Part shown: one piece after another, positions 10,011 to 23,193 of the stretch | Layout of the letters: each line of letters starts with the position of its first letter | Numbering within the stretch: the first letter of the stretch is position 1 | Assembly: GCA_954871525.1 (NCBI GenBank) | Contig: OX940860.1 | Location: forward strand, 21,794,001 to 21,858,000 | Direction: 5' to 3' | Source of the DNA: Parietaria judaica | Taxonomy: Eukaryota; Streptophyta; Magnoliopsida; Rosales; Urticaceae | Length of the DNA stretch: 64,000 nt | The notes under the pieces: model-generated | What the model saw: the letters and a program-made list of their open reading frames with translations, nothing else | Told to the model about the DNA's origin: nothing | Databases searched by the model: none | Translations under genes and position numbers: made by a program

Positions 10011-12528
10011 TTTGCTATTAAAATCTCCGGTCAAGACATCAACGCACAGGCATTACGTTTTTCAACTCCCTACACGTGTCCGTTACTAGGATCGCCAGTA
10101 TTTTCTCGCTCGATGACGTGTGATCTTGTAGATATCTTATGTATGAATAATTATGATGGTATTTATCTTTTTCTTTTTTGAAAAATGGGGGGCTAAAATG
10201 TTAATTCTTAAAAAAGAAAATGGAGTAGGTTGTCAATTTTACAGATATAATTCTAAACAGTTATTTGAAAAAATTAATTGTATTTTGAAGATATGGAATT
10301 CAGATATTATTGAGTCATCCAAAAAAAATTAAAAACTTTCGGGCTGTTAGTTAACAAAAAATTATTACATATGCGAAAATCTTACATAGTAGAATTATAT
10401 TACAGAGATTCTTACTATACGACTTTTATGTTTTAGAAAAAATGTAGTATTCTTTCTGTATTGAATTTTATAGTGTATAATAATATTGAGGGTGAAATCG
10501 AGATCGGGAACTGAAATTTTCAGTCTTCTCTATCATATCGCAAATTATTCAGGGTTTCTTTTTAAGTCTGCCTACATTTTGTTATATATATATGTAATGT
10601 GATGGGAACCAGAACAAAATAAGAAACTAGGGTCGAATTTTTTACTAGAAGCTTCTTGCTTCGTTCTTTACCAAAGCTTTGACATGTTTTTATACTAATT
10701 CTTTTGGCTCGATAAGACTCCATTAGTTAATTATGTCTCGTCTCGCGATTAGGGATTTTTACAACCTAATCCAGTCTTTCGAATGGACTTCTACAGTAAT
10801 TTGAACTACGAAAAATAGCTCAATATATGTCTTTTTTTCTAAACAATTTTAAATTTTACGATAATACTGCGGATCCCGTGTATTTTAAAATGATTGATTT
10901 ATCATCATTCTTTTTATACCTTCCGTTTTTATTGTGTTCTAGACAATGTGGTTGAGGGTGTTAGACGAAGGGGTAAAATAGTAATGTTGTTGAGACGACA
11001 AGATGTAGGTAATTGAATTTGTATTTATTTGTGGGGTTGCAACATTTACAAAGACCGAATGAACCGCTGAGACGGAGTCAAGGAAAGAGCGAATGTCATT
11101 TTCTACGAAAGCAAAACAAATTAGCTGACAAGACAAGAGAGATGAATAATAACAATAATAATGTAAGTGTGTGACACTTAATCATGCCCCAGAATTATTG
11201 ATGTACTATTGCAAAATATCAACTCTTTCTGTCATTTCTTCTCTTCATATCCCATAAATTCTTTCTTGTGGTTACTCTTTAAAAATTATTACTATTATGG
11301 TAAAAAAAAAACTAGAAAAATGATTTTAGTATTTTGGTTTTGTTTGTCAAAATCTGGATAGAATATAGATTCGGAAAATTCTGGTTGTGACAAAATCTAA
11401 AAAAAAAAAATATTATGATATCGAAATTTTATGAAATGACTTAGACTTTTAACATTCAAAGATTTTAATTTGAATAGAAACATATACAATATACTATAAT
11501 ATTTTTAAATTATCGAACCAAAATATTTTGATTTTAGAAGTAAAAAAAATAAAAATCAATACTACATTTTTTGGTTTAAAAACAAAAATAAAACAAAACA
11601 CAAAACCAAAACCAAAACTTCTGAATTCATAATAATATAGTATAAAATATGAAAATTGTTTGATCAAGATTTCTATATTTACAACACTAAGTTAGAAAGT
11701 TTTAGCAAAGGCGAAAACGACAATTTGTCTCTAGTTGTGACTATTTTTGTGACGTTCGTTCAAAGTTCAAAGTTCAAACAATGTATAACGTATATGAATC
11801 CCATACTTGAGGGTTGAATTCTTGAATCTAGTCATGCTTAGAGTTCTTGTAAGTTGTACCAAATATAGAAAAGTTTTATTTATCCATTCAAGAAAAGAAA
11901 AAAATAATACGTGGCCATTGTAATTAGAGGAGCAAAAATTACCAAATCAATTTTCCTTTATTTAGGAAAAAAATCCCACATCTTTATTGCTATTTTGGCT
12001 ATAATATGATTAGTTTAGAAATGACTTTACTATGTATATAAAAGTTTATAAATTATAACTGCTATTTCCAAATTCTTTTGCTTTTATCACCAAGGTACGG
12101 TTACCCGGACAAGTCTCTAATCTTATCCATTTCCTTGTAGAAAACGATTAAAAAATTGAAAAATCAAATATTAGGACAACATATCCGTTGTACTATTTAT
12201 ATAAATGATTAATATATGAATAATAATGTCAAAAATAATTATATTTAGGCATTATTATATATACTAATCATTTATAAATTTATAAAATAGTTTTCTATTT
12301 AAAGGATTAATTATAGATAGGATAGGATAGCTTTTCACATATAAGTGGACACCACTAGATGCTTGAATCTATCTATTGAAGTTACGAGTTTAATCAGAAT
12401 TCGGGATTCATTATAGAAGAACACATGCAAATTGAGAAAAGGCGCACACACAATACAATACAACAGGTTAATTCGTAAGCCTATGTGATCCATTGCTTTC
12501 GATTTAGTTTTCTTTGCTAAATAATGGT

Positions 12529-12575
<47 letters not shown>

Positions 12576-13512
12576 GAAACTTTGGTTGCGACTTGCGAAA
12601 GCGTAAAAGGAAATTAATTAATATTTTCTCAATAAAGATGAAATATATGTATACATATAGAGAGAGATATAGATGTAATGGCTTTTAAGAAAAACCTTAA
12701 AAATCGGCGTCGATTCTCAACCTTGTTGCATAACGACTTTTGGCAACTCAGGCAGGTAAAGATCGAAAGAGAGAGAGAGATGTAGTGACTCGTCTAAAAA
12801 GGATTCTGAAAATAATAGACATCGATTGATTATGACTTCGAGTACGTATGGTGGTGAACCAACTCTATATCCATGAAAGTCATGGTATGTATACACAAAA
12901 ACACTACTCGCTATAGTTATATTAGGATATATCATAAATGCTGTAAAATAAATATTTAAGATGAAACAGTAAAGTGTAGGAGACAGTAACGATGGTCACA
13001 AATCCATTTCATAATAACAGAAAATATGAAGAAGAAGAAGAAGAAGAAGAAGAAGAAAAATCAAGATAAATTGTTTTTATACAATGCACACTGCACTTAG
13101 ATTTCAATATGTGTGATACATATTTATTACAAATTTTATTATACATATAGTTTACTCTGTCAAAATCAAGGTTTATTTCAAAAATAGATTTTTTTTATAG
13201 TTTATTAGATAAAAGAACACCGATGCATATTTGCGTCCATTTTTATTTATGGGCGTTGGTCAAATACCATATGGCGTCAAATTGACTGAGATATGTGTCG
13301 CTTCAATTTTATCCTAACTTCTATTGAAAAAGTGGATGTAATAAATGTTACCTCTATTTTATAGATATTTATAGATTTTTTTTCGTTATTTTTTTTAATT
13401 GTTTTGTTGCCTCCATTAGTCAAAATTAAAATAATTATTTTGGGTTTTTTAACTTGTTAAGGAATTTCGGGCAGAAATTTTACTAGTCATTGGCATTGTA
13501 ATGCCCCCACCA

Positions 13513-13567
<55 letters not shown>

Positions 13568-13865
13568 GATCAACAATTTAAGAATGTTTAGAGGTTGTAA
13601 CTTGTAAGTTTTAACTATATAGGTAGTCCATATATATAGGTAGCAATGTTGTTTGCTAGCAAATTTTCTGTTGCTAAGTTATTATTTTAGCAACTATCGC
13701 AAAGATGCATTTTTTTACTAGTGTTATTTTAAAAGAATAATCCCGTCCCGGCAAAATATCTAAATCTTTACCGACAGAGATTGCATGAGTTCAAAGTAAA
13801 AAAACAAACACTTCGCCGTAATTGGTTGATTATAATAGAGTGTAATCGTAATCGTAATTGATTAC
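10011..13865. other. AT-rich intergenic region, no gene seen
   Basis: Only short chance frames occur. Microsatellites include (TA)n near 12534-12569, (GAA)n near 13027-13057 and (TA)n near 13519-13563. The stretch around 13250-13330 resembles pieces near 16080-16200, 17040-17370, 19500-19630 and 49800-50040, suggesting one dispersed element family. Confidence 0.6.
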
Positions 13866-14151
13866 GGTGTTTACTTGTACCGTTGTAATGAAGAAATGAA
13901 TATTCATTACATTGTTTAGTACACAATGTAATCAATAAATATTTATCAAAATACCCTTAAATTTATAATCTTTATTTTTTAATTTTTTTACTATTCATAA
14001 CAAGCGCCGAGTCCCAATTATATCTTTTAAATCTTTATTATTATTATTATTATTTTCTATGTGTATGTTTATATAATATTTATTATTTTTTAAATTAAAT
14101 ATTCTGTGTGTATGTTTATTATTATTTATTATATTATTTATTAGTACACTG

Positions 14152-14722
14152 TAGGGTGAGCATGGGTTGGGTTGGGCCGCCCCAATGCTTTTTATGGACC
14201 CGACCCGATCATTTCGGGTTCCTAAAAAAATCCCGATCCGACCCAATTTTTTTTAATGCCCGAACCAAACCGATCCGATAAAAAATCAGGTTGGGTTGGT
14301 TTGGGTCGCCATGGCCCGATTAATTGAAATTTACTTTTATAAAACAAAAAAATAATATGAAAAAAATGCATCAATGTAACTCGAAATTCAAATAAAAATA
14401 CCCCAAACAAATTTAATCAAACTAACATACACTAAACAATGTAAAACATGAAAATGAGATATTGAACGGTCTTTAAATGTAAATAGAGAAATTTTAAAAG
14501 ACTAAAGATTGCACTATTTGAATAAAAATTAATATGAAATATATATTAATTATATTGGTCGGGTCGGAGACCCCTACCCGACCCAAGGTTTTGGACCCGA
14601 CCCCGACCCGAATAATAGTCAGGTCCGGCCGATCCGACCTAATTTTGAGCGGGTTAGATTGAGGTCGGGTCTCTAACGGATTGGGTTGGGCCATCGGGTT
14701 GGGTCTAAAATGCTCACCCCTA
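14152..14722. mobile_element. hAT-type MITE, 571 bp
   Basis: Ends TAGGGTGAGCAT and (reverse complement of the right) TAGGGGTGAGCAT, flanked by a perfect 8-bp duplication gtacactg (14144-14151, 14723-14730). The interior is rich in GGGTTGGG and CCCGACCCGA words. No coding sequence. Confidence 0.85.
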
Positions 14723-14820
14723 GTACACTGTATATATATATATAATGTGTATGACATGTCAATATTTGATGATGTGTCTTTACTCTTTTTATATAAAGCT
14801 ATATTTATTATGGCTGTCAG

Positions 14821-15211
14821 TAGTCCCCAAAATATGAATCCGGGTTAAACACGGATTCATTAAAAAAAAAAAAAAAAACCCGGATACCGAAATATCCGGA
14901 TCCGGGTTTTTCCCGAACCGGATATTTCGGTATCCGGGAAACACACAACCCGGATAAACTATTATCCGGGTTTTATAAAAAAAAAAGGTTTAATCTAGGC
15001 CGTTGGATCGTAGATCCAACGGCCCAGATTAAAGAGCCGTTGGAAAAGTAAAGGGTCTGCGGCAAAAAAAAAAAAAAAAAAAGCAAAACAAATCCCGAAT
15101 CCGGATATATCCGGGATTTTTTTTCCCGGACCCGGATATATCCTTATCCGGGTTTTGGTAAATAAAAAAAAAATCGGTCAGATGGGTTTTTACCCTACAT
15201 TTTGGGGACTA
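14821..15211. mobile_element. hAT-type MITE, 391 bp, with internal palindromes
   Basis: Ends TAGTCCCCAAAAT in inverted orientation, flanked by the 8-bp duplication gctgtcag (14813-14820, 15212-15219). The inside is a chain of palindromes built on CCGGAT/ATCCGG words plus another around ccgttggatc. Confidence 0.85.
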
Positions 15212-15314
15212 GCTGTCAGTGTGTGTAAGCGTGTGTTTTTTGAGAGAAAGAGAGAGAAATATGTGTGTGAGAGAGAGAACGTGGGAGAGAGAGAAATTGG
15301 GAGTTATTTGAGAA

Positions 15315-15620
15315 GGGAAACTTCATAAAATGACCTTCAAAACACCACAAATTTTTTTATTACACCTCAAGTTTTCATAATTCTAAAATCAATCTTTTTA
15401 AATTTTATGTACCAAAATACCCTTAGTTGTGTCCATTTTTTCGGACGCGACTTGTCCATTTTTCAGGAGGCAATATGTCCATTTTTCAGGACACAATATG
15501 TATATTTTGAAAGGGTATTTTGGTACATAAAATTTAAAAAGGTTGATTTTAGAATTATGAAAACTTGAGGTGTAATAAAAAAAATTGTGGTGTTTTGAAG
15601 GTCATTTTATGAAGTTTCCC
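15315..15620. mobile_element. Fold-back MITE, 306 bp, arms of about 130 bp
   Basis: Starts GGGAAACTTCATAAAATGAC and ends with its inverse; the arms stay nearly complementary for well over 100 bp. Flanked by tttgagaa (15307-15314, 15621-15628). The 8-bp duplication suits hAT, while the long arms also suit a Mutator-like MITE. Confidence 0.8.
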
Positions 15621-16217
15621 TTTGAGAAAGAGCAACGAGTGAGAAATATAGAAAATAATAAAGTGGTTGAGAAAAAATCCTAAAATAGTGAAAAGTTATG
15701 GTATTTTGGTCAAATGAAAAGGAGAATATAATCATGATTACGGGAGTTGATTTTTGTAATCCTCATTACATCAAAAAAGCCTATCTTGATTACAATGTAA
15801 TTATCATTACGGTGAATATTTTTGTAATCGTAACTAAACATCGTAATAAGTAGTTGAGCTTATTACGATTACGACCGATTACGCCCAATTACACCCAAGT
15901 GAACGGGGCCTAATAGTAAAAGTATATAAAGTCAATGAATATGAAGCGACGCGTTTTTTTATCTAACTTTTTGTTATAGACGTTGATCAATTTTTTTAAA
16001 ATAGTTTTATTAAGTCATACTTAACAATTATTTGCTCACCCAACTACTGTATCTAGCATTTTTTTTCTCATATGAATTTGCCGAAGTCAAGTATAGTTCT
16101 ATTAAAACTTAGGTACTTAGTTTTATCGTTATTTTTTCACTTCAGACCCGTGCCGCCTCAATTGATCAAAATTTAAGTAATTTTGTTGCGATTATACTTT
16201 TTCTAGAAAGGTAATAA

Positions 16218-16589
16218 GGTGCGTTTGGCACGGTTTATTTAGCCTTGTTTTTGTTTATAAAATAAACTTAATCGCTTTTTAGGTGTTTGGCAAAATTGTT
16301 TTTCCAAAAAACACAAAATCGATTTTGAATTTTTGTACATGAATTATAAAAGCTAGGATTCATAGCTTTTGGTTTTTTCTAAAAACAAAAATACGGTTTT
16401 AGTCTATTTTAGTCTTTTTAGCCTAAATAATTTTTTTTACCAAACGCTATATCAGTTTTTGTTACCAACAACAACTGTTTTATAAACAATTTACCAAACA
16501 CCTGTCGGTTTTTTTCAAAAACAGTTTGTTTCAAAAAAAAAAATACTAAAAATAATTTTTATAAAAATTAAGTTGTGTCAAACGGGCCC
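16218..16589. mobile_element. Probable MITE with GTTTGGCA/GTTTGACA ends
   Basis: The left end ggtgcgtttggcacgg and the right end (rc) gggcccgtttgacaca are partial inverted repeats. The interior is AT-rich with many aaacaaaaa words. The target duplication is not clear. Confidence 0.5.
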
Positions 16590-17539
16590 AATAAAAATAA
16601 TTAGCAACAATAATATTAATGATAATATATCAAAATAGAGTCAAAACAGAACCTGATAAACTTAATATTTGGATGGATATACTAATAGATTCAGGTATGT
16701 ACGGTGGGAGATGTTTTAGAGAGTGGTGGTTGGGCATAGGGAGAAAATGATAGCTTATTTTAGCCATTAAGGGAATACTTATTCGAACCGTATGCATATA
16801 TGTGATTTTATTATTCATTAAACCCAAATTATGCGTAACTAATAACGAGTCATATGTTTGGAAATTAGTTATGTTAGTGTCGGTGATGACGAAGATAAAC
16901 AGAACAAATAATTAGGAATCAATGTGTCATAATCAGATTCATCTACTAATATTGTGTTGTGAGATCATTAGCATCTTATTATTTATTAACGTCATCCACA
17001 TTTCTTAGTAATGGGATCTGCATTAAATTAAAGAATAATTGCAGCAAAAGTATAAAAACTTTGACCAATTGAAGCGGGAGAGGTTCAATGTGAAAAAATA
17101 CCAGTAAAAGTACTTAATGTTAACAAATATGAGGCTATATATTTTTCTGTCTATTTTTTTTTCCAACAGATGTTGGTCAATTTATTAAGCATATTTTTTT
17201 CCAACACGTGTTCATCCATGTATCTAACAGATTCTCTCATTTCAATTTAACAAAAAATATTCGGTAGAAAAATGTGTAGCCTCGTGTTTACTAACTTTGA
17301 GTACTTTTATTGTTATTTTTTAATTTTAAACCCATGTCGCTTCAGTTTATCAAAGTTTGAGGTGACATAATTTTCCCGTCCAATTTTTATTAACGAATGT
17401 TGTCAATTTTTTGTAGGCATAGTTATCATAAATTATGCTTAATGTTATGGGTATTTTCCACCGCCCAAAAAAGTAAAGACTCAATCCAAAAAAACATGTC
17501 CCAGAGGTCCATTTTTCAAACTGACACATCCGGGAGACA

Positions 17540-18490
17540 CCAAATGATGCCCATACGACGCTCATAGGCGCCGTTAAGCTATTGGGAGCGCCCGGAACAC
17601 ATAGAGACGGTCAGGGACGCATTCGGACGCTCGAGGCGACCTATGGGTATCTAGGCTCTAATAGGGCTTAATTACACACAGGTCCCTATGAGCTCAGTTG
17701 ATACCCGCGGATGCCAAACGACGCACGATTGATGTCAATGGATGCCATTAAGCTTTTTGGACCGTCCGGAGCTTTTAGAGACGGTCGGGGACCCATTCGG
17801 ACGCCCGAGCCGACCTATGGGCATCAAGGCTCTAAAAGAGCTTAATTACAAATAGGTCCATGTGAACTCCGTGGATGCCCGCGGATGCCAAACGATGCCC
17901 GATTGATGCCTGTGGATGCCGTTAAGCTTTTGGGACCACCTGGAACGCATAGAGACGATCGGGGACGCATTCAGACGCCCGAGGCTGCCTATTGGCATCT
18001 AGGCTCTAAAAGGGCATTACACATAGGTCCATGTGAGCTCCGTGGATGCCAAACGACACCCACTTGATGCCCGTGGATGCCATTAAGCTTTTGGGACCGT
18101 CCGGAACGCATAGAGACGATCGGGGACGCATTCGGACGTCCGAGGCACCATATTGGCACCCAGGCTCTAAAAGGGCTTAATTACACATAGGTCTCTTTGA
18201 GCTCCGTGGATGCCAAACGACACCCAGTTGATGCCCGTGGATGCCCTAAAGCTTTTGGGACCGCCCAGAACGCATAGAGACGATCGGGGACGCATTTGGA
18301 CGCCCGAGGCACCCTATTAGCATCCAGGCTCTAAAAATGCTTAATTACACATAGGTCCCTATGAGCTCCGTGGATGCCCGCAGATGCCGAACGAAGCCCG
18401 GTTGATGCCCGTGGATGCCGTTAAGCTTTTGGGGGCGCCCGGAACACATAAAGACGACCGGGGACGCATTCGGATGCCCAAGGCACCCCG
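17540..18490 (+). repeat. Six tandem copies of a 163-176 bp unit in the solo LTR
   Basis: Each copy carries GTGGATGCC, a TTAAGCTTTTGGG core, CATAGAGACG and AGGCTCTAAAAGGGCTTAA. The TTAAGCT words fall near 17572, 17748, 17921, 18086, 18249 and 18421. The array sits just upstream of the LTR TATA box. Confidence 0.85.
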
Positions 18491-18576
18491 TGAGTGTAAA
18501 AGGACGCGACGCAATATTTTAATTGCCCAAGGGCCAGCAAAGTAATTTTTAATTGCCTCTAGGCCCCCGGCCTCTC

Positions 18577-18586
18577 CTATAAATAG
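18577..18586 (+). promoter_or_regulatory. TATA box of the solo LTR
   Basis: CTATAAATAG downstream of the repeat array and upstream of the GC-rich part; it supports plus orientation for the LTR. Confidence 0.5.
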
Positions 18587-18620
18587 GAGCTTCTCTATAT
18601 AGCGATAAACACTGCTTTCT

Positions 18621-18658
<38 letters not shown>

Positions 18659-19998
18659 TATAAATATCCGACTAAGGTCGGAACGGAGGAGCTAGCTAGA
18701 GCGGAAGCGCCAGAGGAATCCCCGAGTCACCGGAGGAATCACCGACTTCCCAGAGAAAGGTCCGAGCGTCGTCCGACTCCCGTCTTCGCCCTCGGCCCCC
18801 GGCTCACCGGAGGGACCACCGACTCTCGGAGGAAGATCTGAGCATTGTCCAACTCTCGGCCCCCGACTCACCAGAGGAATCGCCGACTAGGAAGGTCCGA
18901 GCGCCGTCCGACTCTCGTCTCCGCCATCGCCCCCCGGCTCACCATAGGAATCGCCGACTCCCTAGAGGAAGGTCCGAGCACCGTCCAACTCCCGTCTCGG
19001 CCATCGGCCCCTGGCTTGTCCAGACAAGCCCAGGTACGCACCCCCTAACTTCCACATTGAACTACATGATGACCTGATCTCACTTGGCTACAGGTGGGTA
19101 CGTAGGCAACCTCGCTATATGTGACGAGGTGCGGCATCATATACCATCACCCCCCGGCTCTCCCAGTCATCGACTACTCCAGACCCGATCGCCGACCTAA
19201 CCTACGGAGGTTTCGGTTCTCTGCGGTCACCGACCTATATCCTGGGCCCCACGACTTTGTGGTAACAGGTTAGAGGACCCAGTTCCGGTCCGACGGTTAA
19301 CGGAGGGTCCGACCCGCTAGACACTACAAGATCCGTGTGTCAAACATCTAGCCCAGGAAAGTCAACAAACGGCGATTAGCCCGACCCAATATCCAGCTTT
19401 GGGGCGCTATAGTGTTTGATCCATTTTTCGGCATCAACACTTAAGATACACATTTACATGATTATTCAGGTATTTAACATCTTCTCTCATTTGAATCGAC
19501 GAAAAACATTAGGCAGAAAATTGTGTCGTTCCATATTTATTAACTTTGAGTACTTTTATTGTTAATTTTTACTTCAGACCCTTCTCACTTCAATTTATCA
19601 AAATTTGTTTACTTTTGCCGTTATTATCCCTTAAATTAATATCTAATTAATACGATGCCCATCATGACGATAAGGATTACATCACTATTTTATTATTATT
19701 AGGAATAGTGATCATTTTTGTATATTTTTATAGTTTATTTTAGGCATAGTGATCACCTCATGAAAGGACGTGATATTAATAATTGAAAAAGTGTTTGTGT
19801 TTATTTTAATTATCTTTAATTGCCCCACTAACCTCCAACATTAACAACATGGGTGGGACGGTGACAGACACCAAAATTATGAACGCATCTCTTGGCCCGC
19901 AAATAGTTATCTTTTTTCTCTTGTATATAATTATACATCATGTTGTGCTGAAGTTTGCCGGGTGAAGTTTGCCTCATAAGTCACCAATTAATATAATT

Positions 19999-20458
19999 TA
20001 AAGGGTTAATGACGGCGTAAATATCCAAAGTTTGGTTAAAGAACTCTTCGAGTATCCAAAGTTTAAAAGTAGTGGCAAAAATACCCAAAGTCGCATTTGG
20101 GGAGTTGACCACTCCATTCTCGTAACGTCGTTAACTTACGCGTTAACTCTGGCCACATGGACAAATTTGTTCTGTTAAGTGTAATCATTAGGGGTTCAAT
20201 TAGTTGTAATAAATAGTATTAATTAGGGGTTTAATTCGTCGTTCTGTCGTAAACAATGCTGATTTGGGCTCATCCATGTGGCAAAAATTGTTATGTCAGC
20301 AACTCACGTTTGTCCGCGTGACCATAGTTAACGGGTAAGTTAACGGCGTAACGAGAATGGAGTGGTCAACTCCCCAAATGCGACTTTGGGTATTTTTACC
20401 ACCACTTTTAAACTTTAGGTACACGAGGAGTTCTTTGACCAAACTTTGGGTATTTCAT
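19999..20458. mobile_element. Fold-back MULE-like MITE, about 460 bp
   Basis: The left arm (from agggttaatgacggcg) and the right arm (ending actttgggtatttc) are complementary for some 130-150 bp, including ggagtggtcaactccccaaa. The right end seems to lack the terminal 10-15 bases. Related arms occur at 33400-33512 and near 30150-30180. Confidence 0.65.
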
Positions 20459-23155
20459 ATAATGCAATAAGCAAGGTGTTATATAATCGATTTATCAAAA
20501 GAAAAGTCATGAGCACCTATCTTTCTTTTCCTTGTCTACATACGCTACCTTTCATGACGATTACCAATATTCAACATTTAGATAAAAAAAAAAAGAGAAT
20601 TGATAATGTTTATGAAATTTATATTATTCTTATAATTAATTACTTAATTAGTTTGAGAGCTCAGAACTTATGAGAAGGAAAATGAGGAATGATCAAAAGT
20701 AAAAATTAAAATTAATTAGACAAAAAAATATTATCTTGAGGAGTCATATTAAGAATTTCATATAGTCTATGATTTATTAGGGTTTACAAAAATCATTTTT
20801 ATAAATATCATAAGTTACTTCCGCACTTTTAAGACAGACAAAAATGATATAATAGTGTTTTAGTTATCTATGAATCGTCGTGCTTTCTCGTTTTTCTAAT
20901 AACCGAGTTGATAAACTGCACTGCATAATACGAGTTATCGAAGCAGTAATTCATTGTACAATATTGTATTTCTTCTATGAACTATCCAAAACTATATATA
21001 TACCTATATCATAATAACGATCGAGTCGTCAAAGCATTAATTCATTGGAGATTATATTTCTTCTATCCAAAACTATATATTTATATCCTTTAACGAGAAA
21101 ATACTCTAGATATTTTTTTGTTTATCGAGAAGAGAATATACTAGGGACCAACAAAATTGTGCTAATGAAAAATCTTCTCTTCGTGGTAGTTCAGTCGTTC
21201 TTATCATGTTTCTGATTATTTTCAGACACAATTGATGCTCATAAATAATAAATATATATATATATATAAATTGGTTTAAGATACATGAACGTGCAACATG
21301 AAACACGTTGTCAAGATTATCTTATTTGCTAAATATTGTCATTATTATGGATATGTACAGAGTCCAAACCAGTAAATGCCATTTTATACGTGGTACTATT
21401 CATTTATTAACATTATCTTATATCTATAATAATATCAATGGTGGGGGTCCTCGTAGCAGAGCAAGCCACGTGTTGAGTTGAGTCTTATAATGAATGAGCA
21501 TGTGCTATTTATCTTGATTGGCTGATCCTCGTAACACTTATCCTCTCTGGTGGTTCTGAAATGCAAGTTTGTGTGTTTTTGTAATTTATTTTTATACATA
21601 AGTAGTTTGATTGTTTCAAAACATATTAAATGTCAATGTACTGCATTTTTATTAATAAAATATTGACTAGTTTTTTGTCGAACACGAAGAGGGTGAAGAC
21701 TCTACATACAATGAATGAACACACGAGACGAGAGGTTTACGCAGTTTGCGCTGTTAATAATATATCTCTAAACAATATAGTTATAAGATGTCATTCTAGA
21801 GCTTAATTTAATTTATATTTTTCTACAACTTTATTTAAGTTAAGCATGAGAAGAAGAATTGCGACAAAACATGTGATAATTTATTTAAATTAAGAATGAG
21901 TTTGATTTAAAAAGGTTTTATGATGAGTTATGATCCCCATACAATGATTTATCTCTTAATTTTTATCGAGCATTACGAATCTACGATATAAAGTTAAAAA
22001 TCTTTAAAGTTATCATATCATCAAAATATTGTGATAACAACATTATCCTACAAAATATCATATGCTCCTTCAATAAATGTAAGAAACTCAGAATTTCAAA
22101 AGAATATATTAATATTTAATTAATTCTTGATTCTCATTATTATTATTATTCATTATTTAACTTAATTTAATTTTTTTTCAAACCTTCTCATTTGTTTTCA
22201 TGTGTGAATGAAGAATATTTTAATATAAGGAATAAAAACGGATATAGAGAATGATAAGCTTAGTGAGAAACCTGATTAAAAAAAAAAAAAAGTTCAGTGG
22301 TCAACTGATACAAAATGACGAATCTAGAAAAAAAAAATACATATATACAAAAATAATTAAGAGGGCAAATTATTGAAGATGAAGATAGACGTTTCATATG
22401 ATATATATTAATACAGAGAAAGAAAAACATGGACTAACCGAAAATAAAAAAAAAATTACCGAAATAAAGTTTTTAGTACAATCGGTTCTATAGACGAAAA
22501 GCAAGATTTTTAATTTTAATTAAAAAAACTCAAAAAAAAATAGTATGATGATCTTTTTTTAACTAAAACAAAAGTTCTAAATACCGCTTTCGAAGAAAAA
22601 CCGATGGTTCTATTTTACAGGTTTGCCGATGGATAACGGTTACTGGTGATTTTTTTTATATATTTTATACTATTTACAAATACAAACTATATAAAAATAA
22701 GGGGTTTTAATACAATTTGAAACAAATAGAACGTACAATTGTAACTTTAAATAAAAATAAACAAATAACTAAAAATATAAACAAAAACACTTGTGAAAAA
22801 CTTCAAATATTGTATAAAAAAAAACATGTGAAAAACTTCAGGTTTTGTGAAAGAAAAGAAGAAGAAGAAAACTTAAGGAAAACTTGTTGAAATCTAATGG
22901 AATATTCGGCCAAAATTACATGAAAAAAGATAACAAAAACAACAACAACAAAATTATCGGTGAATTAGAAAAAAGGAGTTCTCTCGGATTTCTAGTCAGT
23001 CGGTATACTTGCGAAATTTAAAAGCTCTCCATGGAACTAATTTTAATCACTTTATGATATAATCTATTCTATAATACACATGAAATGGTAAGCATGTATT
23101 ATATTATATGTATGTGCGAACTTACCGCGCACAAGCACTCACAAATTTAAATATG

Positions 23156-23193
<38 letters not shown>

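Larger units (their letters stand above)
13866..15910. mobile_element. Possible host MITE into which three others inserted
   Basis: The right edge (rc starting GGCCCCGTTCACTTGGGTGT, at 15910) and a weaker match at the left (ggtgtttacttg, 13866) are both followed inward by repeated TAATCG/GATTAC words, as in plant MITEs with such ends. No clean target duplication is visible. The span encloses the elements at 14152, 14821 and 15315. Confidence 0.35.
17443..19439 (+). mobile_element. Solo LTR, 1997 bp, Tat-like
   Basis: Starts TGTTATGGGTATTTTCC and ends CGGCATCAACA, flanked by the 5-bp duplication cttaa (17438-17442, 19440-19444). No internal domain or second LTR is present, so it is a solo LTR left by recombination. 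It holds a six-copy repeat array, a TATA box, GC-rich repeats (18690-19020) and a module at 19052-19140 shared with element B LTRs. Confidence 0.85.
17040..19625. mobile_element. Possible inverted-repeat element split by a solo LTR
   Basis: A sequence near 17040 (agtataaaaactttgaccaa) and one near 19570-19620 look like inverted ends. Similar matter lies on each side of the solo LTR (17220-17440 and 19445-19600). Poor end definition keeps confidence low. Confidence 0.35.

Noticed and set aside
17540..18490. CRISPR-like array
   Set aside because: Units of 163-176 bp are repeated throughout, with no short repeat alternating with unique spacers; the host is a plant and this lies inside an LTR.
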